The notes: generated by a model not told the origin, from the letters alone. Counted from the stretch's first letter, positions 24,045 to 33,031 are shown. The stretch: DNA of 64,000 nucleotides from JAIBJN01 sp963842305 (GCA_963842305.1 CAWJFW010000006.1:1-64000), one strand, 5' to 3'. Numbers and translations are program-made.

Positions 24045-24064
24045 TATCTCTTTAGGAGGCGACG

Positions 24065-24715
24065 GTGTGCCCATTCTCGGTAACTCTGCAGCACGTTCCG
24101 GATCGGGAACTCGGCCCACTACTTACTGAGCTGGCGAAGGCAGGCTTCCACAATCCGATCATCAAGCCTGCTGCTGCCGATCGTGGATTTAGCCGAGCGG
24201 CTGGTCGCACTCGCGGGCGGAAGGCGGATCTCCCGGACGACTGGCGGCCCGTGAGGGAACGGGAGGGCGAGTCGTATCAATGGCCGGAAGAGCGTGATAA
24301 CTTCGCGCGCTACCGCGTGTTCCTTGGCACGACGCGCGCCGAGGGCGCGGTTCACATCGGACTTGGCGAGACGATCCGCAGCAATAGATGGGGACGCGAC
24401 CGAAAATACGTCGTCGCCTTTATGAGCTCTGGGTCCCCGCAGCAACCCCTCGCCGAGTTTGTCGCAGCTGATGACTACGAGGAGACACGCGAACTCGTCG
24501 CAGTCATCCGAGGGAGCGACGGAGGTCGGCGCATGTACGGGGTCGGCGACACGCTTCCCGGCGTGTACACGGAAGAATTCCGAACTCAGATGTACAGCGA
24601 GCGGGTCGTCTATCGAGGTGTCTGGCACAAGGTCGTCGTGGTCGCACGCGAGGACGACGACACGACCATGCTCAACCACGCCCTGCTCCAGAGCCGACGC
24701 CGCTATCCAACGTAA
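24065..24715 (+). CDS. orphan protein of atypical composition
   Basis: This 216-residue soluble protein starts at GTG 24065 behind a perfect TAGGAGG. It begins CPFSVTLQHVPDRELGPLLT. I recognise no domain. The middle (YRVFLGTTRAEGAVHIGLGE) and the end (SERVVYRGVWHKVVVVARED) look like beta-strands of one compact domain. Third codon positions use more A and T than the neighbours. The gene has its own promoter with repeats and lies directly beside tRNA-Ala(CGC). Together these suggest horizontal acquisition. Confidence 0.6.
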   Translation: MCPFSVTLQHVPDRELGPLLTELAKAGFHNPIIKPAAADRGFSRAAGRTRGRKADLPDDWRPVREREGESYQWPEERDNFARYRVFLGTTRAEGAVHIGLGETIRSNRWGRDRKYVVAFMSSGSPQQPLAEFVAADDYEETRELVAVIRGSDGGRRMYGVGDTLPGVYTEEFRTQMYSERVVYRGVWHKVVVVAREDDDTTMLNHALLQSRRRYPT

Positions 24716-24748
24716 GGCGGCGCAAGCCGGTCTGTTGCAGGTCTTTCA

Positions 24749-24821
<73 letters not shown>

Positions 24822-24864
24822 GCGCGGGTCACAGTCTAGCGACGCTCCGCCTTAAGATTACGCG

Positions 24865-25746
24865 ATGAAAGCCGTCGCCCTCGACGGCGCCGGGCAACCG
24901 GCGCTCACCGAGATCCCCGAGCCGAGTGGCGAGGGTGAACTTGTGTCCGTGCGGGCCTGCGGGCTCTGCGGGACGGACGTCCAGAAGCTGGGGCGGGCGG
25001 CGAAAGGTACGGTGCTCGGCCACGAGGTGCTCGCCCTGGACTCGGACGGAAGGCGGGTCGTCCTCGTCCACCACCTCTCTTGCGGCGAGTGCGCACGCTG
25101 CCGGGCGGGGCACGAGACGACCTGCGAGCGCTTCCCCGAGGCGACGATCGTCCCCGGCGGCTTCGCCGAGCGCGCCCTGGCACGCGAGACGATGCTGCTT
25201 CCCGACGGCGTCGACGACGCGACCGGTACCTTCACCGAGCCGCTCGCCTGCGTCCTCCGGGCCGCCGAGCGCCTCCCGAGGGGGCGCGTGCTCGTCGTCG
25301 GCTGCGGGTTCGCCGGCCTGCTCTTCGTCCAGGCGCTCGTCCGGCGCGGCGACGAGGTGTTCGCGGCCGACCCATTGCCACACAGGCTCGAACTCGCCCT
25401 CGGCTTCGGCGCCGGGGCCGCGGACGGCCCTGTCGACGCCGTCGTCCTCTGCGCCCACGCCGGCCTCGACGGGGCGCTCGCCTCGCTCGAGGCCGGCGGC
25501 ACGCTGCTCGTCTTCTCGTGGCTGACGGAGCCCGTGCCTCTCGACTTCGAGCAGATCTTGCGACGGGAGCTCGCCCTGATCGGCTCCTGCTCGGCGACGC
25601 CGGCGGCCATGCGCGAGGCGCTCGCGGTGCTGCCCGAGCTCGAGCCGATCCCGACCCTAACGTTGCCACTCGAGCGGTTCGCCGAGGGCCTGGAGCTCTA
25701 TCGAAGCCACGAAGCGGTCAAGGTCGTCTTCACGCCGACGGCGTGA
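24865..25746 (+). CDS. zinc-type alcohol dehydrogenase family protein
   Basis: This 293-residue MDR-family oxidoreductase has the catalytic zinc site C35 in ACGLCGTD and H53-E54 in LGHE, and the structural zinc cysteines C73, C76, C79 and C87 (SCGECARCRAGHETTC). The nucleotide fold contains VLVVGCGFAGLLFVQAL. It is shorter than the usual 340 residues, mainly in the cofactor half. Substrate unknown. ATG 24865 follows TAAGAT by 6 nt (leaderless). It precedes the haem peroxidase gene, and a second dehydrogenase lies beyond it. Confidence 0.8.
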   Translation: MKAVALDGAGQPALTEIPEPSGEGELVSVRACGLCGTDVQKLGRAAKGTVLGHEVLALDSDGRRVVLVHHLSCGECARCRAGHETTCERFPEATIVPGGFAERALARETMLLPDGVDDATGTFTEPLACVLRAAERLPRGRVLVVGCGFAGLLFVQALVRRGDEVFAADPLPHRLELALGFGAGAADGPVDAVVLCAHAGLDGALASLEAGGTLLVFSWLTEPVPLDFEQILRRELALIGSCSATPAAMREALAVLPELEPIPTLTLPLERFAEGLELYRSHEAVKVVFTPTA

Positions 25747-25768
25747 CTGCGTGTCTCGACGCACAACG

Positions 25769-25798
25769 TTGACACTTCAACGCCATCGCCTCTAGCCT
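25769..25798 (+). promoter_or_regulatory. promoter of the haem peroxidase gene
   Basis: TTGACA (25769-25774), an 18-bp spacer and TAGCCT (25793-25798), then 8 nt to the ATG at 25807. This implies transcription from at or next to the start codon. Confidence 0.7.
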
Positions 25799-25806
25799 GG
25801 CGCTCC

Positions 25807-27960
25807 ATGGCCTCGCGCTCTCCCGAGGCTCATGGGCCGACGACTCCCGAGCTGGTGCTGGTGGCACCTCCCGAAGTCGCACGCGCTGAACGTGAGCGCC
25901 TCCCGGAGCCCCGCCACTCGCTGCTTCGGCCGCGAACGCGCCCCTCGCCGCATCGGCTACGAACCGTGCCGGCCTTCGCGTTCGCCTTCGCGGGCGATGC
26001 GGCGGCGCTTCCTGCTCCCGCACGGCGTGCACGAAGATGGTCGTGGATCGGCTGGTTCCTCGCGACGGTCGCACTCGTCGTCGCGGCGTTCGCCGTCAGC
26101 TTTCCGTTCATGCCCTCCGAGACCGACCGCCTTCCCGAGTGGCGCGCCCTGAGCGGGACGGGCAACAACCTCGAGCACCCCAACTGGGGTGAGGGAAATC
26201 GGCCCTATCTGCGCGTCGCGTCGTTCTCGTTCGCCGACGGGATCGCGGAGATGGACGCAGGGCCTCCGCCCCGCTACATCAGCAACCGCATCTTCAACGA
26301 CGTCGGCCAGAACCTCTTCTCGGAAAACGGCGTCTCACAGTGGGGCTGGGTCTGGGGGCAGTTCCTCGACCACACCTTCGGCCTCCGGCAGGAGACGCCG
26401 GGGGAGAAGGCGCCTATCCCGTTCGCGACCGATGATCCTCTCGAACGGTTCCAAAACGATCTCGGCGCGATCGACTTTCGGCGCACGCCCGCGGCGCCCG
26501 GGACCGGCCGCACTTCGTCGCGGGAGCAAATGAACACCGTCCCGAGCTTCATCGACGCGTTCGCCGTGTACGGCGGCACCGACGCGCGACTCGAGTGGCT
26601 CCGTGAGGGACCGGTCAACGGGACCCTTGCGGACAACCGCGCGTCGTTGATCCTGCCCGGCGGCTACCTACCACACGCGGATGCGCGCACAGCGGCACAC
26701 GCTCCCGAAATGCAGCTGATGGGGCCCCTGGTCGGTCAACCCGAAAACGCGGTCGTGTCCGGGGACGTGCGCGCGAACGAAAACATCGCCCTCACAGCGA
26801 CCCACACGCTGTTCGCGCGCGAGCACAACCGGGTCGTCTCGCGCCTCCCCGCCATCCTGCCCGAGGAGGAGAAGTTCCAGATCGCGCGGCGTGTCGTGGG
26901 CGCGGAGCAGCAGTACATCACCTACCACGAGTTTCTGCCGGCGCTCGGCATCTACCTCCCGCAGTACCGGGGGTACAACCCCGACGTCGACCCCACGCTC
27001 TCCAACGAGTTCGCGGCCGCCGGCTACCGAGTGCACAGCATGATCCACGGCGAGTTCGAACCCCGCGTGCCGGCGAGCACCTACTCGGCCGACCAGCTCG
27101 ACCTGTTCAAGCAAGCGGGAATCGGCGTCGAGGAGGACGAAGGCCAGATCGAGCTCGTGATCCCGCTCGGCCTCGCGTTCGGGAACCCCGACCTCCTCCC
27201 GGCAGTCGGGCTCGGCCCGTTTCTGAAGGGCCTCGGCGGCGAGCGGCAATACCGAAACGACGAGCAGATCGACGAGTCGCTCAGGAGCATCCTGTTCCAG
27301 ATCCCGAAGCCGGGGAGCAGCGATCCGGCTTCCTGCGCCTCGCCGACCATCAAGCCCGGGTGCTTCACGGGCGTCCAGGATCTCGGCGCGATCGACATCC
27401 AGCGCGGGCGCGACCATGGCCTGCCGCACTACAACCAGCTTCGAACCGCGTACGGCCTCGCGCCGAAGAACACCTTCGCCGACATCACCGGCGAGTCGAG
27501 CGAGAGCTTCCCGCAGGACTTGGCCCGCAAGGGCGATCCGATCGACAACCCGAGCAGCCTCGAGTTCACGAAGCTGGCGGACGCCGAGGGCCACGCGATT
27601 CCGCTCGGCAGCGAGGACGCTGGCGAGAGCGCCGTCACCGGGGTGCGAAGGGCGACGCTAGCGGCGCGGCTGAATGGGATCTACGGCGCCGGAAACGTGA
27701 ACAAGATCGACGCGTTCGTCGGAATGCTCTCCGAGCAGCACGTGCGTGGAACGGAGTTCGGGGAGCTGCAGCTCGCGATCTGGACCAAGCAGTTTGCGGC
27801 GCTCCGCGACGGGGACCGGTTCTTCTACCTGAACGACCCCTTCCTGGAGACGATCAGGGAGCAGTACGGAATCGACTACCGGCTCACGCTCGCGGACGTC
27901 ATCGAGCTCAACACCGGCGAGTCGGTCGACCCGAACGTCTTCAAGGCGCCGCCCGACTGA
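25807..27960 (+). CDS. membrane-anchored animal-type haem peroxidase
   Basis: This 717-residue peroxidase has a cytosolic Pro/Arg-rich N-terminus, one membrane helix (about 80-101, SWIGWFLATVALVVAAFAVS) and a large external domain of the peroxidasin/cyclooxygenase superfamily (PF03098). It shows distal H189 in WVWGQFLDHTFGL, GDVRANENIALTATHTLFAREHNRV and the proximal-His region YRVHSMIHGEF near residue 400. Further on is IDIQRGRDHGLPHYNQLR. It should oxidise halides or phenolics with peroxide. Such enzymes are uncommon in bacteria. Two dehydrogenase genes flank it on the same strand. Confidence 0.88.
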   Translation: MASRSPEAHGPTTPELVLVAPPEVARAERERLPEPRHSLLRPRTRPSPHRLRTVPAFAFAFAGDAAALPAPARRARRWSWIGWFLATVALVVAAFAVSFPFMPSETDRLPEWRALSGTGNNLEHPNWGEGNRPYLRVASFSFADGIAEMDAGPPPRYISNRIFNDVGQNLFSENGVSQWGWVWGQFLDHTFGLRQETPGEKAPIPFATDDPLERFQNDLGAIDFRRTPAAPGTGRTSSREQMNTVPSFIDAFAVYGGTDARLEWLREGPVNGTLADNRASLILPGGYLPHADARTAAHAPEMQLMGPLVGQPENAVVSGDVRANENIALTATHTLFAREHNRVVSRLPAILPEEEKFQIARRVVGAEQQYITYHEFLPALGIYLPQYRGYNPDVDPTLSNEFAAAGYRVHSMIHGEFEPRVPASTYSADQLDLFKQAGIGVEEDEGQIELVIPLGLAFGNPDLLPAVGLGPFLKGLGGERQYRNDEQIDESLRSILFQIPKPGSSDPASCASPTIKPGCFTGVQDLGAIDIQRGRDHGLPHYNQLRTAYGLAPKNTFADITGESSESFPQDLARKGDPIDNPSSLEFTKLADAEGHAIPLGSEDAGESAVTGVRRATLAARLNGIYGAGNVNKIDAFVGMLSEQHVRGTEFGELQLAIWTKQFAALRDGDRFFYLNDPFLETIREQYGIDYRLTLADVIELNTGESVDPNVFKAPPD

Positions 27961-28021
27961 GCGCACACGCGCGCGAGACCGCCGCACCGGGGCGGTGAGA
28001 CTGTCAAGGTCGTCTCACACG

Positions 28022-28957
28022 ATGCGAGCGCTTCTCTACCATGGCCCGGGCGACTTGCGCGTCGAGGAAATCCCCCGGCCGGAGCCCGGCCCCGGAGACG
28101 TGCTCGTCCAGGTCGAGGTGGCCCTCACGGACGGGACCGACGCCAAGGCCTTCCACCGCGGCCATCCGCTCCTCATCGCCGAGGTGCCGAGCCCGTTCGG
28201 GCACGAGTTCTGCGGGATCGACGTCGCCACCGGCCACCGCATCGTTGCCGCGAACTCGGCGCCCTGCGGGAAATGCCCTCCGTGCCGCCGCGGCGAGGAG
28301 ACGCTGTGCGAGGAGCTCCGCCCCTTCCTGAACGGTGCCTATGCGGAGTACCTGCTCGTCCCCGCGCGGATCGCCGAGCGCAACCTCGTCCCGGTCCCGC
28401 CGGCGCTCACCTCCGAGATCGCGGCGATGGTCGAGCCACTGGCGTGCTGTCTGCACGGGATCGAGCGGGCTGAGATCGAAGCGGGACAGACTGTCGCGGT
28501 GGTGGGGCCCGGCCCGATCGGCCTGATGCTCTGCGCCGCTGCGAAGGACGCAGGCGCCCGGGTGGTCGTGGTCGGCGGCCGGCCGGAGCGTCGCGAGCTC
28601 GCCCTGCTCTTCGGCGCCGAGCCGGGGGATGGAATAGGGGCCGACGTCGTCATCGAGGCGGTCGGCTCCGGAGAGGCCTGGCACGAAGCGCTGGCGCTCG
28701 TGCGTCCGGGCGGAACCGTCCTCTTCTTCGGCGGCCGCGAGGTGGCGGTCGACACGTTCCGCCTCCACTACGAGGAGCTCACGCTCCGAGGCGCCTTCCA
28801 TCACACGCCGCGCCACATTCGCGCGGCCCTCGCGTTCCTGGCCAGCGGCGCCTACCCGTGGGAACGCCTCGTGACCCACCGGGTCGGACTCGAGCAGGTC
28901 GCCGCCCTCTTCGCCGACCCGCCGTCGGACCTGCTGAAGGCGGCCGTCCTCCCCTGA
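28022..28957 (+). CDS. zinc-type dehydrogenase with altered catalytic site
   Basis: This 311-residue MDR-family protein has GHE (H61, E62 in PSPFGHEFCG), structural zinc cysteines C82, C85, C88 and C96 (PCGKCPPCRRGEETLC) and Rossmann motif VAVVGPGPIGLMLCAAA. The position normally holding the catalytic-zinc cysteine reads ALTDGTD, with D37 in place of Cys. This may change the metal or the activity. ATG 28022 places the MDR start (MRALLYHGPGDLRVEEIP) at the N-terminus. It converges with the O-methyltransferase gene. Confidence 0.8.
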   Translation: MRALLYHGPGDLRVEEIPRPEPGPGDVLVQVEVALTDGTDAKAFHRGHPLLIAEVPSPFGHEFCGIDVATGHRIVAANSAPCGKCPPCRRGEETLCEELRPFLNGAYAEYLLVPARIAERNLVPVPPALTSEIAAMVEPLACCLHGIERAEIEAGQTVAVVGPGPIGLMLCAAAKDAGARVVVVGGRPERRELALLFGAEPGDGIGADVVIEAVGSGEAWHEALALVRPGGTVLFFGGREVAVDTFRLHYEELTLRGAFHHTPRHIRAALAFLASGAYPWERLVTHRVGLEQVAALFADPPSDLLKAAVLP

Positions 28958-29599
28958 TCAGCTGCGAAGACGCACGAGTGTGACTCCATCGCGGACGGTC
29001 AGGACGACCGCCACGACTCGCGGATCGGAGGCGATCCGGTCGTTGAGCTCGATGAACATGCGGGTCTCGGGCGAGTCGTCGGGCTCCGCGACCCGGCCCG
29101 ACCAGAGCGTGTTGTCGAGCACCATGAGCCCACGCGGGGAGAGCCGGGGGACGAGCGCCTCGTAGTACGCGGGGTAGCCGGCCTTGTCGGCGTCGATGAA
29201 GACGAGGTCGAAGTCACCCTCGAGACGCTCCACGGTCTCGAGCGCCGGCCCGAGGTGAATCGTGACGCGGTCACCGACACCCGCCTCGTCCAGGTACCGG
29301 CGTGCGACAGCGGCGTGCGACTCGTCCACTTCGCAGGTATCGATGTGCCCGCCCGCAGGGAGCGCCTCCGCGACGGCGAGCGTCCCGAAGCCGCTGTAGG
29401 TCCCGAGCTCGAGCACGCGCTGGGGCTGCAGCGCGAACGTGAGGAACTCGATCAGGCGCCCGGCGACGAGGCCCGAAAGCATCTCCGGGGAACGCAGCGT
29501 CTCCTGGGTCTCCTCGGCGAGCCGACGCTGGAGCTCCGACGCCGGGGTCGTGTGCTCCTCCGCGTAGCGCTCGATCTCGTCGGAGGCGATGAAGACCAT
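28958..29599 (-). CDS. O-methyltransferase (SAM-dependent, catechol type)
   Basis: This 213-residue class I methyltransferase has motif I VLELGTYSGFGTLAVAEALP, IDTCEVDESHAAVARRYL, the acidic metal site in FDLVFIDADKAGYPAYYEAL and LDNTLWSGRV. These match the cation-dependent O-methyltransferase family (PF01596). The substrate is probably a catechol-like phenol. It starts 4 nt after the stop of the metallo-beta-lactamase-fold gene and is likely co-transcribed with it. Confidence 0.85.
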   Translation of the reverse strand: MVFIASDEIERYAEEHTTPASELQRRLAEETQETLRSPEMLSGLVAGRLIEFLTFALQPQRVLELGTYSGFGTLAVAEALPAGGHIDTCEVDESHAAVARRYLDEAGVGDRVTIHLGPALETVERLEGDFDLVFIDADKAGYPAYYEALVPRLSPRGLMVLDNTLWSGRVAEPDDSPETRMFIELNDRIASDPRVVAVVLTVRDGVTLVRLRS

Positions 29600-29602
29600 C
29601 GC

Positions 29603-30319
29603 CTACCGGACGACGCGGGAGCCGCCGACGATCGCGTCGCGACCGTCCTGGAACCGGACCCACGCCTTGCCGCCGCCGTCGTAGTCGGTGCCCCAGACGA
29701 CGAGCGTCGCCTCGGCTCCCGAAACATGGCAGCGCTCGGTTCCCTCCGCTTCCGCCCCCCGCCAGATGCGGACGAACGGGTTCTCCTCCCACTCTCGCCC
29801 GATCGTCGTCTCCTCGCTGTGGCCGGGGTAGACGACCAGGTCGTGAGGGAGCCCCATCAGGACGTCCATCACCGAGCGGCGGAGGTCGTCGAAGGCGTCC
29901 TGCGTCCCACCAACGGAGCCCGTGAAGAGCGTGTCGCCCGTGAAGACCGCCTCGTCGTCGACGACGAACGAGAGCATCCCACGCGTGTGTCCCGGCGTTC
30001 GGAGCGCCTCGATCCGGAGGTCCCCCGCCTCGACGACCTCTCCGTGGCCGAGCGGCTCGGCGCCCTCGATGTCCTCCTCGGGAGACGCGAGCACCCGCAG
30101 CCCGAACCGTTCCGCGAGCACCTCGTGATTCGCAACATGGTCCGCGTGGGCGTGCGTCGTCAGAAGAAGCGTGGGGTGAACCTCGTGCCGCTCGACGGCG
30201 GCCAACAGAGGCTCGAGCGGCGCGCCGGAATCGACGAACACGGCGGCCCCTCCCGAGCGGTCGGCGACCAGGTAGGCGTTCGAGAGCCACTGGGGATCCA
30301 TGCTCCGCTCGACGATCAT
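29603..30319 (-). CDS. metallo-beta-lactamase-fold hydrolase
   Basis: This 238-residue protein has the zinc motif THAHADH (H56, H58, D60, H61), then LRTPGHTRGMLSF and VFTGDTLFTGSVGGT, as in glyoxalase II and persulfide dioxygenase-like enzymes. The final 50 residues (ATLVVWGTDYDGGGKAWVRF) are an extra strand-rich tail. ATG 30319 overlaps the stop of the upstream membrane gene as ATGA, so translation is coupled. Substrate unknown. Confidence 0.82.
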   Translation of the reverse strand: MIVERSMDPQWLSNAYLVADRSGGAAVFVDSGAPLEPLLAAVERHEVHPTLLLTTHAHADHVANHEVLAERFGLRVLASPEEDIEGAEPLGHGEVVEAGDLRIEALRTPGHTRGMLSFVVDDEAVFTGDTLFTGSVGGTQDAFDDLRRSVMDVLMGLPHDLVVYPGHSEETTIGREWEENPFVRIWRGAEAEGTERCHVSGAEATLVVWGTDYDGGGKAWVRFQDGRDAIVGGSRVVR

Positions 30320-32235
30320 GGAGCGGGAAGCATGCCAGCCGACGCATCTTTCGAGTCGCGGCGAACGGTGAGGTCGAGGTAGAGGAGCGACAACGCGACG
30401 GACGTGAACGGGAGGACGAGCGCGAAGAGGAGCGTCCCGAAGAAGTTGATCGTGGCGAGCGGGGCGTCCGTCACGAAGATGATGACGATGCCCGTGACCG
30501 GTCCGGCAACGGCAAGGACGAGCAGGAGGACGAACGTGATCGCGGCCACCCTCCACCAGTGCCCGCGCACGAGATTTCGACTCCCGCGGAACGCCTCGCG
30601 CCCGTGCCGCCCTTCGAATCCGGCCACCTGCTGGACGAACGCCCAGTCCACCGCCTTCTTCACCGCGTACGGGATCCCGATCACGGTCAGCATGAGGAAG
30701 AAGACGACGATGAGCCCCGCGTATCCGAGCGCGAGCAGTCGCCACAGCTCGCCCCGTAGGCCGCGAACCACCGCGCGCAGGCTCGCGTCGCCGTTGCGGT
30801 CCTGCTCCCGGAGGACGAGAACCGTGGCCGCCCCGACGAGCATGGGCGCGACCGCGTGGACGAGGCTGCCCGCGAACAGCGCGACCACCGCCTCGATCTT
30901 GTCGTCCTCGAGCGCGTCGAACGCCCTGCGGAGCCCGGTCGAGTGGAAGAGCGCGAGTTGCGCGGCGACGGCGAGGCCTCCGAGCGGCACAGCGACGAGC
31001 CCGACGGGGGCAAGCACGCGCAGGTCGTCCCAGTAGACGCGGACGGCGCAATCGACGATCTGCCCGCCCGCCCGCCGCTGGCGGACCGGCTTGGCGACGA
31101 CCGGGCGCCACTGCGTGCGCAGCGCCGGGATGGCGAAGGCCACCGCAATCGTGGCGAACACGAGGAGCGCCGTCAGGGGGCTCGTCGAGGTGTCATTCAG
31201 GAGGCCGGAAGCGGAGCTGACCCCTGTGCAGAAGATTTCGGTCACCGGCTCGCCGAGCGTCTCGTTCGTCGGCACGGTCGGCGACGACGTGCGCAGGCGG
31301 GTCATCCACCGGAACGGCTCCAGCCACTGCTCCTTCATGTTCGGCCCGGTCGGCCCGTTCGAGACCCCCGGCTCGTGCTGTCCCCAGTGGCCTCGGAACG
31401 TGAGCCAGGCGTGCTCTCCGTCGAGGTCGGGATACGTCGGGACGATCAGCGGCGTCGGGACGACGCGCGTCGACGGGGGGCGGGTGTTGTCGCAGCCGAG
31501 CCCGGATCCGTGCCTCCCGTTGCCGAGGAAGAGCGCCGACCAGTACTGGCTCGCGTGGGAGCCCGACGAGGGGTAGACGACCGGGTGCGTCCCCTCCTTC
31601 TCGACCCTGGGATCGTCCCACGAGCGACGCTCGCCGCCTTCGTGCTGCGCGTACGCGAGCTCCGTGGGGCCGCGGGCGAGAGCCTCCTGCGGCGTCGTCG
31701 CATCGAACGCGACCTGCATCATCTCCCAGTCGCTCTCGTGCAGGTCGTTGAACTGATTGAACCAGTAGTAGAACCAGTACTGGACTGCGATCCCCTGCAC
31801 CCCGGGCTCGCGCGCGATGTGGGCGTACGTGACCGACGAGCGGCCGTCCATGAGCCGGGCCGAGTCGCGCGCGTAGGTGCAGCCGGGATGGAGGGGATTC
31901 CCGGGCAGGTCGAGGTAGTAGTCGGGCCCGAGGCCCGCGAGGTCGGAGGCGGTCGGGGCGGTGGCGAGCTCGTCGCTCTGACGGAAGTTCCCGCCGGATC
32001 GCCGCCGCACGAGCCGCACGTCGGAGTTTCCGAGCGTGATCTCGACCGGGGCGAGGCGGTACTGCTCACCCTTCCGCGAGCACGGTGGATCCGGGTTCTC
32101 CTTGAACATCATGATCGGGGAGTAGCGCCGAACCAGCTCGCGCTCGGCCGCGGTCTGCGAACGGGCGACGGCGGGGCCGGCCAGCGCGGCCAGCGCGGCA
32201 ATCGCGATAGCCACGCGCCCGACGATCCTCGTCAT
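30316..32235 (-). CDS. Vps62-like domain fused to a polytopic membrane domain
   Basis: This 639-residue protein begins with a signal peptide (MTRIVGRVAIAIAALAALAG). An extracytoplasmic domain (about 30-360) resembles Vps62-type proteins: RRYSPIMMFKENPDPPC, YWFYYWFNQFNDLHESDWEMMQV, YPSSGSHASQYW and HAWLTFRGHWGQHEPG. After a helix near 380, the C-terminal part (about 430-630) has six or so membrane segments in a DUF-type fold with an amphipathic linker. ATG 32235 is chosen because it yields a proper signal peptide. Function unknown. The gene is coupled to the downstream hydrolase and divergent from pspA. Confidence 0.7.
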   Translation of the reverse strand: MTRIVGRVAIAIAALAALAGPAVARSQTAAERELVRRYSPIMMFKENPDPPCSRKGEQYRLAPVEITLGNSDVRLVRRRSGGNFRQSDELATAPTASDLAGLGPDYYLDLPGNPLHPGCTYARDSARLMDGRSSVTYAHIAREPGVQGIAVQYWFYYWFNQFNDLHESDWEMMQVAFDATTPQEALARGPTELAYAQHEGGERRSWDDPRVEKEGTHPVVYPSSGSHASQYWSALFLGNGRHGSGLGCDNTRPPSTRVVPTPLIVPTYPDLDGEHAWLTFRGHWGQHEPGVSNGPTGPNMKEQWLEPFRWMTRLRTSSPTVPTNETLGEPVTEIFCTGVSSASGLLNDTSTSPLTALLVFATIAVAFAIPALRTQWRPVVAKPVRQRRAGGQIVDCAVRVYWDDLRVLAPVGLVAVPLGGLAVAAQLALFHSTGLRRAFDALEDDKIEAVVALFAGSLVHAVAPMLVGAATVLVLREQDRNGDASLRAVVRGLRGELWRLLALGYAGLIVVFFLMLTVIGIPYAVKKAVDWAFVQQVAGFEGRHGREAFRGSRNLVRGHWWRVAAITFVLLLVLAVAGPVTGIVIIFVTDAPLATINFFGTLLFALVLPFTSVALSLLYLDLTVRRDSKDASAGMLPAP

Positions 32236-32296
32236 GATGATCCAGCCTAGAGCGGTAGCATGGCTGGCGCACCCGGACCGGGAGGTTGATTCGGAC

Positions 32297-33031
32297 ATGG
32301 CCGGCCTGATGAGCCGAACTTCGAACGTCGTCAAGTCGTGGTACTCGAAGCTGCTCGACCGCGCCGAGGATCCGTCGGTGACCCTCGACTACTCGTACGA
32401 GAAGCAGCTCGAGATGCTGCAGGACGTCAAACGCGGCGTCGCCGATGTCGTCACCGCGAAGAAGCGGCTCGAGCTGCAGACCGGCAAGCTCGAGCAGGAG
32501 CTGCCGAAGCTCGACGACCAGGCCCGCAAGGCCCTGGCCGCCGGCCGCGAGGACCTCGCCCGCGCCGCGCTCGAGCGCAAGGCGGTCGCCCAGCAGCAGC
32601 TCCAGGGGCTCGACCAGCAGATTGCCGGCCTCGAGGCGCAGCAGGAGAAGCTCATGGCCAACGAGAAGCGCCTCTCGGCCAAGGTCGAGGCCTTCCGCAG
32701 CCAGAAGGAGGTCATCAAGGCCGAGTACTCGGCCGCAGAGGCCCAGGTAAAGATCAGCGAGGCGGCGACCGGGATCGGCGAGGAGATGGCGGACACCGGG
32801 CTCGCGATCCAGCGCGCCCAGGACAAGACGGAGCAGATGCAGGCCCGAGCCGCGGCCGTCGACGAGCTCGTCGAGTCGGGCGCCCTCGAGGACTTCACGA
32901 CCGGCGAGACGTCGCTCGACCGCGAGCTCGCTCAGGTCTCCGCGCAGAGCCAGGTCGACGAGGAGCTCGCCAAGCTCAAGGGTGAGCTGGCCACGGGCGG
33001 TGCCAAGAAGGAGCTGGAGGAGAAGTCGTGA
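32297..33031 (+). CDS. pspA: PspA/IM30 (Vipp1) family envelope-stress protein
   Basis: This 244-residue, largely coiled-coil protein has the typical opening MSRTSNVVKSWYSKLLDRAEDPSVTLDYSYEKQLEMLQDV (in pieces) and the long heptad region QQQLQGLDQQIAGLEAQQEK. PspA polymers bind and protect stressed membranes. ATG 32297 or 32309 are both possible. The next gene overlaps by GTGA, so pspA and pspAA are coupled. PspAB and HtpX genes lie 1-3 kb downstream on the other strand, completing an actinobacterial/archaeal-type Psp set. Confidence 0.88.
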   Translation: MAGLMSRTSNVVKSWYSKLLDRAEDPSVTLDYSYEKQLEMLQDVKRGVADVVTAKKRLELQTGKLEQELPKLDDQARKALAAGREDLARAALERKAVAQQQLQGLDQQIAGLEAQQEKLMANEKRLSAKVEAFRSQKEVIKAEYSAAEAQVKISEAATGIGEEMADTGLAIQRAQDKTEQMQARAAAVDELVESGALEDFTTGETSLDRELAQVSAQSQVDEELAKLKGELATGGAKKELEEKS

